Source: Acidipila sp. (GTDB taxonomy: Bacteria; Acidobacteriota; Terriglobia; Acidiferrales; UBA7541). Taken from it: DNA of 41,905 nucleotides. The notes under the pieces were generated by a model. The model ran no database searches and was not told where the DNA came from. It saw only the letters and a program-made list of their open reading frames with translations. The position numbers and the translations under genes were made by a program. Within the stretch, counting starts at the first letter, position 1. The number at the start of each line of letters is the position of its first letter. Location: contig JAAFGT010000030.1 in assembly GCA_010365215.1 (NCBI GenBank), positions 1 to 41,905 of the forward strand, given 5' to 3'. Shown here piece by piece: positions 32,230 to 41,698 of this stretch.

Positions 32230-33711
32230 ATGGAATGGACATTGGCAAAAACAGCCCGAGCGTTGGGCGTTGCCGCTCCTGGAGCGGTCGATGCCGCCCT
32301 CCGGTTGGCTGGCGTCTCCATCGATTCACGCACAGTGCGTGCCGGAGAACTTTTCTTTGCCGTGCGGGGGGAGCGCCACGATGGGCACGATTTTGTTGCC
32401 GAAGTTCTCGCCGCAGGGGCCGCAGCGGCGGTGGTCTCCCGCGAACGCTTCGCCAGCTACGCGGAGACGTTACGCGGACGATTTTTCGCCGTGGACGACC
32501 CGCTCGACGCGTTACAGACGCTGGCGCGCGCCGTACGAATGGACTGGGGAGAAGCCAATCCCACGCGGCGGCTGGCGGGCGTCACTGGTTCGGTGGGGAA
32601 GACCACCACAAAAGAGATCCTGGCGGCGCTGCTGGGCGCGCGGTTCAGTGTCCTGAAGTCCGCCGGAAATTTGAATAACCAGTTCGGCGTTCCGCTGATG
32701 TTGCTGCGACTCAATTCCGCGCACGACGGGGCGCACGACGCAGCGGTGATCGAGATGGGCATGAGCCGGCGCGGAGAGATTGCGCGCCTGGCGTGGATGG
32801 CGCGGCCGGAGGTCGGCGTGGTAACTCGGATTTCCGCCGTGCATCTGGAGAATTTTGACTCGGTGGACGGAGTGGCACTCGCCAAACGGGAATTACTCGA
32901 GGGATTGCGCGGCACGGAACCCGTGGCCGTGCTGAATGCGGACGATCCACGCACCGCATCGCTGGCGGAAGGCCTGCCCGTTCGAGTACTGACGTTCGGG
33001 GAAAGCGGTCATGCCGAATATCGCGCGGAAAATATTCGCGAGGCGGGGCTCGATGGCTGCAACTTCGAATTTGCCGGGCCTGCCGGACGGGCTTCGCTGC
33101 GGCTGCCGCTGGTGGGCCGCCACAATGTGTCGAATGCGCTGGCGGCGCTGGCGGCCGCTAGTGTGTGGGGCGTCGGCGCCGCCGAAGCCCAGGAAGTCTT
33201 TCGCGGGCTTCGACCGGCGTCGATGCGTGGCGAAGTGCTGCGCTTCGCGGCGGGTTTTTCCGTGCTGAACGATTGCTACAACTCGAGTCCCGCGGCGCTG
33301 GCCGCCCTGGTGGACCTGCTGGCCGCGACGCAAGGGTACCGGCGACGAATCCTGGTGGCGGGAGAGATGCTCGAACTTGGACCGGGGGCGGCCGAACTGC
33401 ACCGTGAGGCAGGGCGTGACGCCGCAGCGCGAGGCGCAGCGGACTGGATCTTCGGCGTCCGCGGCGACGCCAGGGAAATAGTTCGCGGCGCCATCGAGGC
33501 GGGCCATCCCGCGGATCGCGCGCGATTCTTTGCGTCCGCAGAGGAAGCCGCCGATTTCTTGCCGCGTGTGCTGGAGCGCGGGGACTTGATCCTGGTGAAA
33601 GGCTCGCGAGGCGTGCACCTGGAAAAAATCATCGAGGCGCTCGTGGCCAGCCATGAACTGGAGCGTTCACCCGCGGTTGCGACGGGCGCGGATTCGGGAA
33701 GCCGGAACTGA
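32230..33711 (+). CDS. murF: UDP-MurNAc-tripeptide--D-alanyl-D-alanine ligase MurF
   Basis: MurF completes the cytoplasmic pentapeptide by adding D-Ala-D-Ala. The 493-residue product has an N-terminal domain with SIDSRTVRAGELFFAVRG, the ATP loop GVTGSVGKTTTKE (about 117-129), the central-domain NLNNQFGVPLMLL and EMGMSRRGEI motifs specific to MurF, and the C-terminal domain with NDCYNSSPAAL and LVKGSRGVHLE. Length and motifs match the family. A GGAAAG sequence about six bases upstream may serve the ATG. mraY starts one base after the stop. Confidence 0.95.
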   Translation: MEWTLAKTARALGVAAPGAVDAALRLAGVSIDSRTVRAGELFFAVRGERHDGHDFVAEVLAAGAAAAVVSRERFASYAETLRGRFFAVDDPLDALQTLARAVRMDWGEANPTRRLAGVTGSVGKTTTKEILAALLGARFSVLKSAGNLNNQFGVPLMLLRLNSAHDGAHDAAVIEMGMSRRGEIARLAWMARPEVGVVTRISAVHLENFDSVDGVALAKRELLEGLRGTEPVAVLNADDPRTASLAEGLPVRVLTFGESGHAEYRAENIREAGLDGCNFEFAGPAGRASLRLPLVGRHNVSNALAALAAASVWGVGAAEAQEVFRGLRPASMRGEVLRFAAGFSVLNDCYNSSPAALAALVDLLAATQGYRRRILVAGEMLELGPGAAELHREAGRDAAARGAADWIFGVRGDAREIVRGAIEAGHPADRARFFASAEEAADFLPRVLERGDLILVKGSRGVHLEKIIEALVASHELERSPAVATGADSGSRN

Positions 33712-33712
33712 G

Positions 33713-34846
33713 ATGCTTTTTTACCTTTTCAACTATGTGCTGCGGCCGTACTTCAGCCCGCTGAATGTGTTCCGCTACATCACCGTTCGCACGGCGTTTG
33801 CCGGACTCACCTCGCTAACCGTGGGACTGCTGCTGGGCCCCTGGCTGGTAAAACGCTTGCGCGCGTTGCAGATTGGCCAGTTCATTCGTGACGAAGGACC
33901 GGAGAGCCACCAGGCGAAAGCGGGAACGCCGACGATGGGAGGATTGCTCATCGTCGTATCGATCCTGTTTGCGACTATTCTGTGGGCTGATCTGTTAAAC
34001 CCGTTTGTTCTGCTGGCACTTGCTTCCACATTGGCTTTCGCCGCCATCGGCTTTGCCGACGATTACAGCAAACTGGCGCGCAGGCGCAATCTGGGGCTTA
34101 CCGGCCGCAGCAAAATATTATTCCAGATTCTCACTGCTTTCGGAGTGGGAACCGCGCTGATGCTGCTGAACGCGTCGGGCATCTATTCGACGGAGTTGAT
34201 GATGCCGTTTTTCAAGCGCGTCCATCCTGACCTGGTATTCAGACCGTTGCTGACGCACCCGTTGCTGTGGCCGGTGGCCTTCCTGCCATTCCTGATATTT
34301 CTGGTATTGGTACTGGTGGGCTCGTCGAACGCCGTGAACCTCACCGACGGCCTGGATGGCTTGGCTATCGGATGCACGGTGGTGGCGGCGGGCGCGCTGA
34401 CCGTGCTGACCTACATCACCAGCCACGCCCGCTTCGCCGAGTACCTCGACATTCAGCACATTCCCGGCGTCGGCGAGCTGACTATTTTCTGTGGCGCGAT
34501 GGTCGGCGCGGCGCTCAGCTTTCTGTGGTACAACGCGCATCCCGCGGACATCTTCATGGGTGACGTCGGCTCCCTGGCATTGGGTGGAGCGATCGGCACC
34601 GTAGCGGTGATCATCAAGCAGGAGATTCTGCTGCTGTTCATCGGCGGAGTTTTCGTCATCGAAGCGCTTTCGGTGATTCTGCAGGTGGCCTCGTTCAAAA
34701 TGACCGGGCGGCGAATCTTCCGCATGGCGCCGATCCACCATCATTTCGAGCTGATCGGCTGGAGTGAATCGAAAATCATCGTGCGATTCTGGATTGCAGC
34801 GGTGGTATTCGCGCTTTTCGCGCTGACCACGCTGAAGCTGAGGTAA
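33713..34846 (+). CDS. mraY: Phospho-MurNAc-pentapeptide translocase MraY
   Basis: MraY is the membrane enzyme that transfers phospho-MurNAc-pentapeptide to undecaprenyl phosphate, forming lipid I. The 377-residue protein has about ten membrane helices. It carries the catalytic FADDYSK segment, NAVNLTDGLDGLAIG, the metal-site MGDVGSLALGG, and the C-terminal MAPIHHHFELIGWSE triple-His loop, all typical. I start at the ATG at 33713 (MLFYLFNYVL) right after the murF stop; an upstream in-frame start at 33653 lies inside murF and adds a charged stretch without conservation. murD follows after three bases. Confidence 0.96.
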   Translation: MLFYLFNYVLRPYFSPLNVFRYITVRTAFAGLTSLTVGLLLGPWLVKRLRALQIGQFIRDEGPESHQAKAGTPTMGGLLIVVSILFATILWADLLNPFVLLALASTLAFAAIGFADDYSKLARRRNLGLTGRSKILFQILTAFGVGTALMLLNASGIYSTELMMPFFKRVHPDLVFRPLLTHPLLWPVAFLPFLIFLVLVLVGSSNAVNLTDGLDGLAIGCTVVAAGALTVLTYITSHARFAEYLDIQHIPGVGELTIFCGAMVGAALSFLWYNAHPADIFMGDVGSLALGGAIGTVAVIIKQEILLLFIGGVFVIEALSVILQVASFKMTGRRIFRMAPIHHHFELIGWSESKIIVRFWIAAVVFALFALTTLKLR

Positions 34847-34849
34847 GGA

Positions 34850-36271
34850 GTGCAGAAGCCTTCCGTCCAACTCGAGGGCAAGCGCGTTCTGGCGGTAGGG
34901 CTGGCGCGTACCGGTGTGGCCACCGCGCTTTTCTGCGCGGCTCGTGGCGCGCGCGTCACTGCTACCGATGAACAGCCTGAGGCCAAGGTACTCCAGGCTG
35001 CGGCCACCTTGCGCGCCGCGGGCGTCGCGCTCGAGCTGGGTGGCCACCGGCGCGAGACATTTCTTACGCAGGATTTGATTATTCCCAGCCCGGGCGTGCC
35101 GCTCGACCAGCCCGACCTAGCAGCGGCGCGCGCGAATGAAATTACCGTGTGGAGCGAGATCGAGCTGGCCTGGCGGCTGTTACTCGGAAGATTGGTGGTG
35201 ATCACCGGCTCGAATGGAAAAACTACGACTACGGCGCTGCTCGGCCACATCCTTCAGACCGCGGGCTTGCCCGTGGCGGTCGGTGGCAATATCGGAACCC
35301 CGCTGATCTCGCTGGTGGATTCGTCGAGCGACGCGGGCATCACCGTGGCCGAAGCTTCCAGTTTTCAGCTTGAAGCGATCGAGGAATTTCGTCCCGATGT
35401 GGCGATGCTTTTGAACCTCACCCCCGATCATCTTGACCGCCACGGTTCGATGGAAAGTTACCGCCGGGCCAAAGCGCGCATTTTCGAAAATCAGCGCGAC
35501 GACGACGCGGCCGTGTGCAATGCCGACGATCCCGGCGCTGTGGCGATGGCGCCGACGGAGCCGCATCTTTACTGGTTCAGCCGCAAGAGTCCTGTGGCTC
35601 GCGGCGCTTATGTGCGAGGGCAAGAGATTATTCTGCGCGCGAGCGGAAAAGAAAGCTTGCTGATGCCGCGCGGGGATATTCCCCTGCGCGGCGATCATAA
35701 TATCGAAAATGTGCTGGCCGCAGCCGTGGCCGCGCAGCTTGTGGGCGCAGACGCCCAGGCTATCGCCGCCGGTGTGCGCAGCTTCCCGGGCGTGGCGCAT
35801 CGGCTGCAGTTTGTGGCGGCGATCGATGGCGTCGAGTTTTATAACGACTCGAAGGCCACCAACGTGGACGCCACGTTGAAAGCGCTCGACGCCTTTCCAG
35901 GCAATTTGCTGGTAATTCTCGGCGGCAAAGATAAGGGCAGCGATTATTCCGCGCTGCGCGAACCGCTGCGGCGGCGGGCGCGCAGGGTGTATCTGATCGG
36001 CGCGGCGGCGAGCAAAATCGCCAAAGAGATCGCCGGGATTGTTGCCGTCGAACACGCGGTCACACTGGAAAATGCCGTGGCCTCCGCATTCGGCTGCGCG
36101 CGTCCCGGGGACACGGTGTTGCTGGCACCGGCGTGCGCCAGCTTCGACCAATTCGATAACTATGAGCACCGCGGCAGCGTGTTTGCGGCGCTGGTGCATC
36201 AGATCGCGGCCACGCGCACGAGCGAGCCGGCCAAATCAAAAGTCCCGGAAAAAATCTCAGGAGGTAATTAG
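34850..36271 (+). CDS. murD: UDP-MurNAc-L-alanine--D-glutamate ligase MurD
   Basis: MurD adds D-Glu to UDP-MurNAc-L-Ala. The 473-residue product has the N-terminal Rossmann-like GKRVLAVGLARTGVA, the ATP loop ITGSNGKTTTTALL (Lys124), VAEASSFQLE, the LNLTPDHLDRHGSM motif and the C-terminal NDSKATNVDATLKAL and APACASFDQFDNYEHRG, the latter diagnostic for MurD. Translation starts at a GTG that directly abuts the AAGGAG sequence after the mraY stop, leaving no normal spacer; coupling to mraY is the likely explanation. The next gene starts two bases after its stop. Confidence 0.95.
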   Translation: MQKPSVQLEGKRVLAVGLARTGVATALFCAARGARVTATDEQPEAKVLQAAATLRAAGVALELGGHRRETFLTQDLIIPSPGVPLDQPDLAAARANEITVWSEIELAWRLLLGRLVVITGSNGKTTTTALLGHILQTAGLPVAVGGNIGTPLISLVDSSSDAGITVAEASSFQLEAIEEFRPDVAMLLNLTPDHLDRHGSMESYRRAKARIFENQRDDDAAVCNADDPGAVAMAPTEPHLYWFSRKSPVARGAYVRGQEIILRASGKESLLMPRGDIPLRGDHNIENVLAAAVAAQLVGADAQAIAAGVRSFPGVAHRLQFVAAIDGVEFYNDSKATNVDATLKALDAFPGNLLVILGGKDKGSDYSALREPLRRRARRVYLIGAAASKIAKEIAGIVAVEHAVTLENAVASAFGCARPGDTVLLAPACASFDQFDNYEHRGSVFAALVHQIAATRTSEPAKSKVPEKISGGN

Positions 36272-36273
36272 CC

Positions 36274-37383
36274 TTGCCCAGAAGTATTCGACCGGACCGC
36301 TGGCTTTTCCTGACGACCGTGGCGCTATGCCTGATCGGCGCGGTCATGGTGTTCAGCGCCTCGGCGGTGATGGCGCAGAGCACCTACAACAATGCCTATG
36401 GTTTTTTCGTGCGGCAGCTTGCCGCGCTGGTGCTGGGCGTGGCGGCCATGGTGGCGCTGGCCCGCGTGGACTACCACAAACTGCGCCAGCCGGCCGTAGT
36501 CTTCACCAGCCTGGGGCTTATCCTGCTGGCGCTGTGCGCGGTATTTTTTCTCGACCGTTCACACGCCACGCATCGTTGGATTCGTCTGGGCCCGGCCGGC
36601 GTGCAGCCTTCGGAATTCGCCAAGCTGGCGGTGGTGCTCTACCTGGCATGGTTTTTGGAGATGCGCAGGCAGTCGCGAACCTATGGCGTGAACGACGCGA
36701 TGCACACGCTGGCGCCGGCGCTCGGTCCGGTGCTGGCGCTGGTGCTGCTGGTGCTGCTCGAGCCGGACATGGGCACCTCGATGATGATTTTTTTGATCGC
36801 TTTGGCCATGCTGTTCGAAGCCGGCCTCTCGCTGCGTTACGCCGCGGGAGTGGTGCTCGCCGCGCTTCCCGTAATCTACCTGCTGATCGTGCGCGTGCCT
36901 TACCGCTACAACCGGTTGATGGCGTTTCTCCATCCCGATTCCGATCCGCAGGGCAAAGGATTCCAATTGCTGCAATCGCTCATCGCCGTAGGCTCGGGTG
37001 GATTTTCCGGCGTGGGCCTTATGGGCAGCCGGCAGAAGCTTTTTTATCTTCCCGAAGCGCACACCGATTTTATTTTCGCGGTGATCTGCGAGGAGTTGGG
37101 ATTTCTGGGCGGCATGGTGGTCCTCGCACTGTTCGTGATTTACGGTTGGCGCGGAATTCGTGCGGCGCTTGCGGCGCCGGATGACTTCGGACGGCTGCTG
37201 GCGCTGGGCGCGACGGTGCTGGTGGTAGGACAGGCCCTGGTGAACCTAAGCGTAGTGCTGGGCATGATGCCCACCAAGGGCATTCCTCTTCCATTCATCA
37301 GCTACGGCGGGTCGAGCCTGGTGATCATGTTGATTGCCACAGGAATTCTGTTGAACATCAGCCAGCACGCGGACCAGGGGTGA
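36274..37383 (+). CDS. ftsW: Septal peptidoglycan glycosyltransferase FtsW (SEDS)
   Basis: FtsW is the SEDS-family polymerase that works with FtsI at the septum. The 369-residue product has about ten membrane helices, with FSASAVMAQ near the start, the LEPDMGTSMMIFLIAL segment, an extracytoplasmic loop with HTDFIFAVICEELGF, and the C-terminal GIPLPFISYGGSS signature. Translation starts at a TTG at 36274, supported by a strong AGGAGGT (36259-36265) eight bases upstream, the best ribosome binding site in the cluster. Position beside murD and murG favours FtsW over RodA. Its TGA overlaps the murG GTG. Confidence 0.95.
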   Translation: MPRSIRPDRWLFLTTVALCLIGAVMVFSASAVMAQSTYNNAYGFFVRQLAALVLGVAAMVALARVDYHKLRQPAVVFTSLGLILLALCAVFFLDRSHATHRWIRLGPAGVQPSEFAKLAVVLYLAWFLEMRRQSRTYGVNDAMHTLAPALGPVLALVLLVLLEPDMGTSMMIFLIALAMLFEAGLSLRYAAGVVLAALPVIYLLIVRVPYRYNRLMAFLHPDSDPQGKGFQLLQSLIAVGSGGFSGVGLMGSRQKLFYLPEAHTDFIFAVICEELGFLGGMVVLALFVIYGWRGIRAALAAPDDFGRLLALGATVLVVGQALVNLSVVLGMMPTKGIPLPFISYGGSSLVIMLIATGILLNISQHADQG

Positions 37384-38450
37384 AGCTCGCAATCGCAGGC
37401 GGCGGGACTGGCGGCCACGTCTTTCCGGCGCTGGCAGTGGCCCGGGAGTGGCTGCGACGGGCGAAAGGCAGGGAAGTGGTGCTGGTAGGAACTAAACGAG
37501 GACTGGAAGCAAAACTCGTGCCGGCGGCAGGCTTGCCGCTCGAGACCATTCGTGTGGCTGGCCTTAAAGGTAAGAGCGGAGTGACCTTGCTGAGGAATCT
37601 GGCCATGCTCGGGCCGGCCATGGCGGACTGCGCGGCCATTCTCGAGCGGCACCGCTTCGCCGCTGCTTTTGGCGTGGGCGGTTATGCCGCAGGTCCGATG
37701 ATTTTGGCGGCGGCGCTACATTCCGTTCCCACAGTGATTTTCGAACCCAACGCGGAGCCGGGATTCACGAATCGGGTACTCGCGGGAATTTCCCGGCGCG
37801 TGGCGGTTGGCTATGCCTCGGTGGCAATTCGTATGGGAGCCAAGGCGGTGTTCACTGGCTGCCCGGTGCGCGCAGAATTTTTTTCCATCGCGCCGCACGA
37901 GCACGGTCTGCCGTTCCGCATCTTGATCACCGGCGGCAGCCAGGGCGCCCTGCCGATCAATCGCGCGGTGATCGACGCGCTGGATTTGCTCAGTCCTCGA
38001 AAAAAACAGCTTTTCATCGTTCACCAGACCGGCGAACGCGACTATAATGCTGTTCGCGTGGCCTATGCGCGCCGGGAGTTCAACGCGGAGGTTGTGCCCT
38101 TCATCCAGGAAATAGCGGAGCAATTTGCCCGCGCGGATCTGATCGTCTGCCGCTCGGGAGCGATCACGGCAGCCGAAGTGGCCGCCGCCGGCCGAGCCGC
38201 CATCTTCATCCCTTTTGGAGCCGCAACCGACAGCCACCAGTTGCAGAACGCGCGAGCCATGGAATCGGCCGGCGCAGCGCGCGTAATTCCCGAGCCCCAG
38301 CTCAGCCCAGAGCGTCTGGTTCAAGAAATTTTCTCGCTGCTCGACCAGCCCCAGCGAATCAGTGAAATGGAGCGTTGCGCGCGTTCAATGGCGCGGCCGC
38401 GCGCGGTGGAAGACATCGTGGATCTGATCGAAGAGACGGCGAGGCGATGA
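37380..38450 (+). CDS. murG: UDP-GlcNAc--lipid I N-acetylglucosaminyltransferase MurG
   Basis: MurG is the peripheral GT28 enzyme that adds GlcNAc to lipid I, giving lipid II. The 356-residue product begins [21 protein letters not shown] over two motifs, with the first glycine loop GGGTGGH at residues 7-13, a second loop with [22 protein letters not shown], and the donor-site [15 protein letters not shown]. It starts at a GTG whose last two bases belong to the ftsW stop. The stop overlaps the first possible murC ATG. The family usually shows GGSxGAxxLN and PYxxxxDxHQxxNA; here the latter reads [14 protein letters not shown], as in other acidobacterial-type MurG. Confidence 0.95.
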   Translation: MKLAIAGGGTGGHVFPALAVAREWLRRAKGREVVLVGTKRGLEAKLVPAAGLPLETIRVAGLKGKSGVTLLRNLAMLGPAMADCAAILERHRFAAAFGVGGYAAGPMILAAALHSVPTVIFEPNAEPGFTNRVLAGISRRVAVGYASVAIRMGAKAVFTGCPVRAEFFSIAPHEHGLPFRILITGGSQGALPINRAVIDALDLLSPRKKQLFIVHQTGERDYNAVRVAYARREFNAEVVPFIQEIAEQFARADLIVCRSGAITAAEVAAAGRAAIFIPFGAATDSHQLQNARAMESAGAARVIPEPQLSPERLVQEIFSLLDQPQRISEMERCARSMARPRAVEDIVDLIEETARR

Positions 38451-39868
38451 TGGTAGTCTTCCGCAATTTTCAGCGTATTCACCTGGTGGGTATCGGCGGT
38501 ATCGGCATGAGCGGCATCGCCGAGGTGCTGCTGACGCTGGGCTACTCGGTTTCCGGCTCCGACCTGAAGCACACGCCGATTACCAAACGACTGCAGGATC
38601 TGGGCGCGACGATATTTGAAGGCCATTACGGCGAGCAGGTGGAGGGCGCGCACGTGGTGGTCACCTCGTCCGCCGTTCGCGCCGACAATCCCGAGGTTGC
38701 CGAAGCTTTGCGCCTGAAAATCCCCGTCATCCCGCGCGCGGAGATGCTCGCTGAGCTGATGCGCTTGAAATATGGCATCGCCGTGGCGGGAGCGCACGGC
38801 AAGACCACGACTACTTCCATGACCGCTTCGGTGCTTGCCGCCGCGGGACTCGATCCCACATTTGTGGTGGGAGGGCGCGTCAACCAGGCCGGCACTACGG
38901 CGCGGCTGGGCAAAGGCGAATACATGGTGGTGGAAGCGGATGAGAGCGATCGCACATTTCTGCTTCTAGCTCCGGTGGTCGCCGTGGTTACCAACATCGA
39001 CCGCGAGCATCTCGATCAGTATTCCTCGCTGGAGGATATCCAGTCGGCGTTTTTGCAGTTCGTGAATCGCATTCCGTTTTACGGTGCCGCTATTCTGTGC
39101 GTCGACGATCCCCATGTGCAGGGCATCCTTCCCAGCGTGAAGCGGCCGGTGATCAGTTACGGGACGTCGAGCCAGGCGGACCTGGTGATCGGCGACGTCG
39201 AGCTCAAGGGCATGGGCAGCGAATTTAACCTGCGTTATCGTGGCGACGATCTGGGCCAGTTCCGCCTGAACGCGCCGCCGGGCGTGCACAACGTGCGCAA
39301 CGCTGCCGCCGCTGCTGCCGTGGGGCTCTATCTGAATATTCCCGCCGACCTGATTCGCGAGGGACTTGAAAAATTCGCGGGCGTCGGGCGGCGTTTCGAC
39401 GTCAAAGGCAATTTCGGCGGCGTCACGCTGGTGGATGATTACGGCCACCACCCCGCGGAGATTCGCGCCACGCTCGAAGCCGCGCGCGGCTGCCGCTTCA
39501 ACCGTCTGCTGGTGATCTTCCAGCCCCATCGCTACTCGCGCACGCAACATCTTTGGGATGAATTCTGCCGCGCATTTAATCAGGCCGATGTGCTGGTGGT
39601 GACCGATATTTATTCAGCCAGCGAAGAGCCGATTGAGGGGATCAGCGGTCAAGCTCTGGCCGATGCCATCGTCGCCGCGGGCCATCGCAACGTGCGCTAC
39701 CGCGCCTCGCTGCCGGAAGCGGCCGAGGAACTGTTCCGCGAAGGCCAGCCAGGCGACGCCATGCTGACCATCGGCGCGGGCAGCGTGGGCCGCGTGTCCG
39801 AGGAGCTGGCCGTGCGCCTCAGCGAGCAGACACAGATCACGGGCTCGATGCCCCGGCAGAGCGGCTAG
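38450..39868 (+). CDS. murC: UDP-N-acetylmuramate--L-alanine ligase MurC
   Basis: MurC adds L-Ala to UDP-MurNAc, the first ligase step. The product (472 residues) has the N-terminal [17 protein letters not shown], the ATP loop [33 protein letters not shown] and the C-terminal [14 protein letters not shown] and FQPHRYSRT, all diagnostic of MurC. The start is one of two adjacent ATGs at 38447 and 38450; I take the second because GAGG (38441-38444) then has a five-base spacer, while the first gives an ATGA overlap with murG. An upstream start inside murG adds only shadow sequence. murB follows after 16 bp. Confidence 0.95.
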   Translation: MVVFRNFQRIHLVGIGGIGMSGIAEVLLTLGYSVSGSDLKHTPITKRLQDLGATIFEGHYGEQVEGAHVVVTSSAVRADNPEVAEALRLKIPVIPRAEMLAELMRLKYGIAVAGAHGKTTTTSMTASVLAAAGLDPTFVVGGRVNQAGTTARLGKGEYMVVEADESDRTFLLLAPVVAVVTNIDREHLDQYSSLEDIQSAFLQFVNRIPFYGAAILCVDDPHVQGILPSVKRPVISYGTSSQADLVIGDVELKGMGSEFNLRYRGDDLGQFRLNAPPGVHNVRNAAAAAAVGLYLNIPADLIREGLEKFAGVGRRFDVKGNFGGVTLVDDYGHHPAEIRATLEAARGCRFNRLLVIFQPHRYSRTQHLWDEFCRAFNQADVLVVTDIYSASEEPIEGISGQALADAIVAAGHRNVRYRASLPEAAEELFREGQPGDAMLTIGAGSVGRVSEELAVRLSEQTQITGSMPRQSG

Positions 39869-39884
39869 TCTTGATGGCTACAGA

Positions 39885-40793
39885 ATGCGATTGACCGATC
39901 CAATTCTAATTGCTGCCCTCGCCGAGCTTGCTGTCGAAAGGCGGGAGGGCGCTTCCATTGGCGCGCTGACTTCGCTCGAGATTGGCGGCGTTTCCGACCT
40001 GCTGATCGTTCACGATTCGCGGCACCTTCCTGAACTGCTGCGGCGGTTATCCGGCTGCGGCATCGCGCATCGTTTTCTGGGAGGCGGGTCGAACGTCCTG
40101 GTGATGGATGGCGAGCTACCCTGGATAATGATTAAACTGGCGGGAAGAACTCCCGATGTGACCATTGAAGGACAGTCCGTTTTGGTCGAGGCCACAGCCG
40201 ACCTGGGCCGCACGGTCACGTTTTGCGCGAAAAACGACCTCGGCGGGATGGAAGGTTTGATCGGCGTCCCCGGAAGCGTGGGCGGCGCGCTGCGCATGAA
40301 TGCTGGCGCGTACGGCACGCAGATCGGCACTTTCGTACGCGAGGTCGAGGTGTACCGCGCAGCGAGCCAGCAGATCGAAACTCTGCGCGGCGAGCAGATC
40401 TCGTTCGCGTATCGCCACACCTCTTTCGCACCCGACGACATCATGCTGCGCGTGCGTCTGGAGCTGCCGCGCAAGCCCTATGCGGACGTGGTCCGCGACA
40501 TCCGCGTCTCCAACGAAAAACGGCGCGCCAGCCAGCCGATGAATCAGAAAAGCGCCGGCTGCATTTTCAAGAATCCGCCGGGCGGTTCCGCGGGCCGCAT
40601 GATCGACGGGCTGGGGCTGAAGGGCTTTGGCGTGGGGGACGCGCGGGTAAGCGATCGGCACGCCAATTTTTTCGTCAACGCCGGCCAGGCCACGGCACGC
40701 GAAATGCTCGCGCTGATCGATAGCGTTCGCGAGCGCGTGCATACGGCCCACGGCGTCTCTCTCGAAGAAGAGGTCATTGTCTGGAGCACGTAA
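39885..40793 (+). CDS. murB: UDP-N-acetylenolpyruvoylglucosamine reductase MurB
   Basis: MurB is the FAD enzyme that reduces UDP-GlcNAc-enolpyruvate to UDP-MurNAc. The 302-residue product has the FAD-binding FLGGGSNVLV, GLIGVPGSVGGALRMNAGAYG, the catalytic Ser in KSAGCIFKNPPG, and a C-terminal Glu in EEEVIVW. The short form with an AYRHTSF segment fits type II MurB. The first 30 residues are a divergent leader before the FAD domain. It lies between murC and ftsQ, where many clusters also have ddl. No strong ribosome binding site is seen. Confidence 0.94.
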   Translation: MRLTDPILIAALAELAVERREGASIGALTSLEIGGVSDLLIVHDSRHLPELLRRLSGCGIAHRFLGGGSNVLVMDGELPWIMIKLAGRTPDVTIEGQSVLVEATADLGRTVTFCAKNDLGGMEGLIGVPGSVGGALRMNAGAYGTQIGTFVREVEVYRAASQQIETLRGEQISFAYRHTSFAPDDIMLRVRLELPRKPYADVVRDIRVSNEKRRASQPMNQKSAGCIFKNPPGGSAGRMIDGLGLKGFGVGDARVSDRHANFFVNAGQATAREMLALIDSVRERVHTAHGVSLEEEVIVWST

Positions 40794-40798
40794 AAGGT

Positions 40799-41698
40799 AT
40801 GGAACGTGCAAAACGTCTGGTGCCGGAATCGCTTCCCGCCGAGATTCTCGGCGATGATGAGCCGCGCTATCTGCGGCGGCAGAAGCCCGTCGAGGTGCGC
40901 AAAAAAGGCCTGAGCCGGCGCGTGCGCGACTCGTGGCGTGTGTGGGTGACGCGCGGAGCGATCGCGGGTGCGATCTCCGGAGCGCTGGCCGGCGCAGTCT
41001 ACTTTTTTCTTTTTTCGCCGCAGGTGATCCTGGCAGCGCCCGAGCAGGTGGAAGTGATTGGTAACCGCTACGTTTCCCGCGAGGCGGTAGTGAATCTTTT
41101 TGCGGTGGACCGGGGACGCAGCGTGCTGCGCATTCCGCTGGCGGCGCGGCGCCTCGAGCTTGAGCGCATTGCCTGGGTGAACCAGGCCTATGTTCAGCGC
41201 ATCCTGCCGAATCGTATCCGCGTGGAGGTGTTCGAGCGGGAGCCTGTGGCGTTCCTGCGGTCGGGCAGCGAGCTATCGCTGGTGGATGCCGGTGGCGTAA
41301 TCCTCGAACGTCCCACGCAAGGCGCGTTTCATTTTCCAGTGGTGACCGGCATCAGCGAGGCCATGCCGCGGCCGGAGCGCGAACGGCGGATGAAAATGTT
41401 TGTAGAGTTCATGAAAGAAATTGAGCAGGTGCGCGCCGGCTCGATCGAGCGCCTGAGCGAGGCCGATCTTGCGGACGCGACAGACCTGCGCGCCACGCTG
41501 ACCGGCTTGCCGGATAGCGCGAGCGCGAGCGAAGGCCTGCAGGCCGTAGTCGTTCATTTCGGCGCGGGCGAGTTCGGCACAAAATTCGGCCTGTTGCTGG
41601 AAAACTTTCCACGCTGGCGCGCCGCCGCGGGACACGTGCAATCGATTGATCTGAGATTTCGCGGGCAGGTGGTGGTGAATCCGGAGTCGAAGCGTTGA
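40799..41698 (+). CDS. ftsQ: Cell division protein FtsQ
   Basis: FtsQ is the bitopic divisome scaffold that binds FtsB and FtsL. The 299-residue product has a long basic cytoplasmic tail (1-55), one membrane helix (about 57-76), a POTRA domain (about 83-150, with VEVIGNRYVSREAVVNLF and INRIRVEV-like segment PNRIRVEVFEREPVAFL), and a C-terminal beta domain ending in IDLRFRGQVVVNP. The last motif is shared by many FtsQ/DivIB. AAAGG lies almost against the ATG, so coupling with murB is likely. Its TGA overlaps the TTG of ftsA. Confidence 0.93.
   Translation: MERAKRLVPESLPAEILGDDEPRYLRRQKPVEVRKKGLSRRVRDSWRVWVTRGAIAGAISGALAGAVYFFLFSPQVILAAPEQVEVIGNRYVSREAVVNLFAVDRGRSVLRIPLAARRLELERIAWVNQAYVQRILPNRIRVEVFEREPVAFLRSGSELSLVDAGGVILERPTQGAFHFPVVTGISEAMPRPERERRMKMFVEFMKEIEQVRAGSIERLSEADLADATDLRATLTGLPDSASASEGLQAVVVHFGAGEFGTKFGLLLENFPRWRAAAGHVQSIDLRFRGQVVVNPESKR

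Noticed and set aside
34118-35047. Minus-strand open frame of 309 codons across mraY and murD
   Set aside because: It spans two real genes on the other strand, and its product is low-complexity (Gln, Arg, His) with no motif.
35180-36199. Long minus-strand open frame of 339 codons
   Set aside because: It lies wholly inside murD, whose motifs are unmistakable. Its translation is rich in His, Arg and Gln with no domain, typical of an antisense shadow in high-GC DNA.
36039-37184. Plus-strand open frame of 381 codons over murD and ftsW
   Set aside because: It is out of frame with both genes and its product is Arg/Gly/Ala-rich without hydrophobic segments; ftsW in the other frame has all SEDS motifs.
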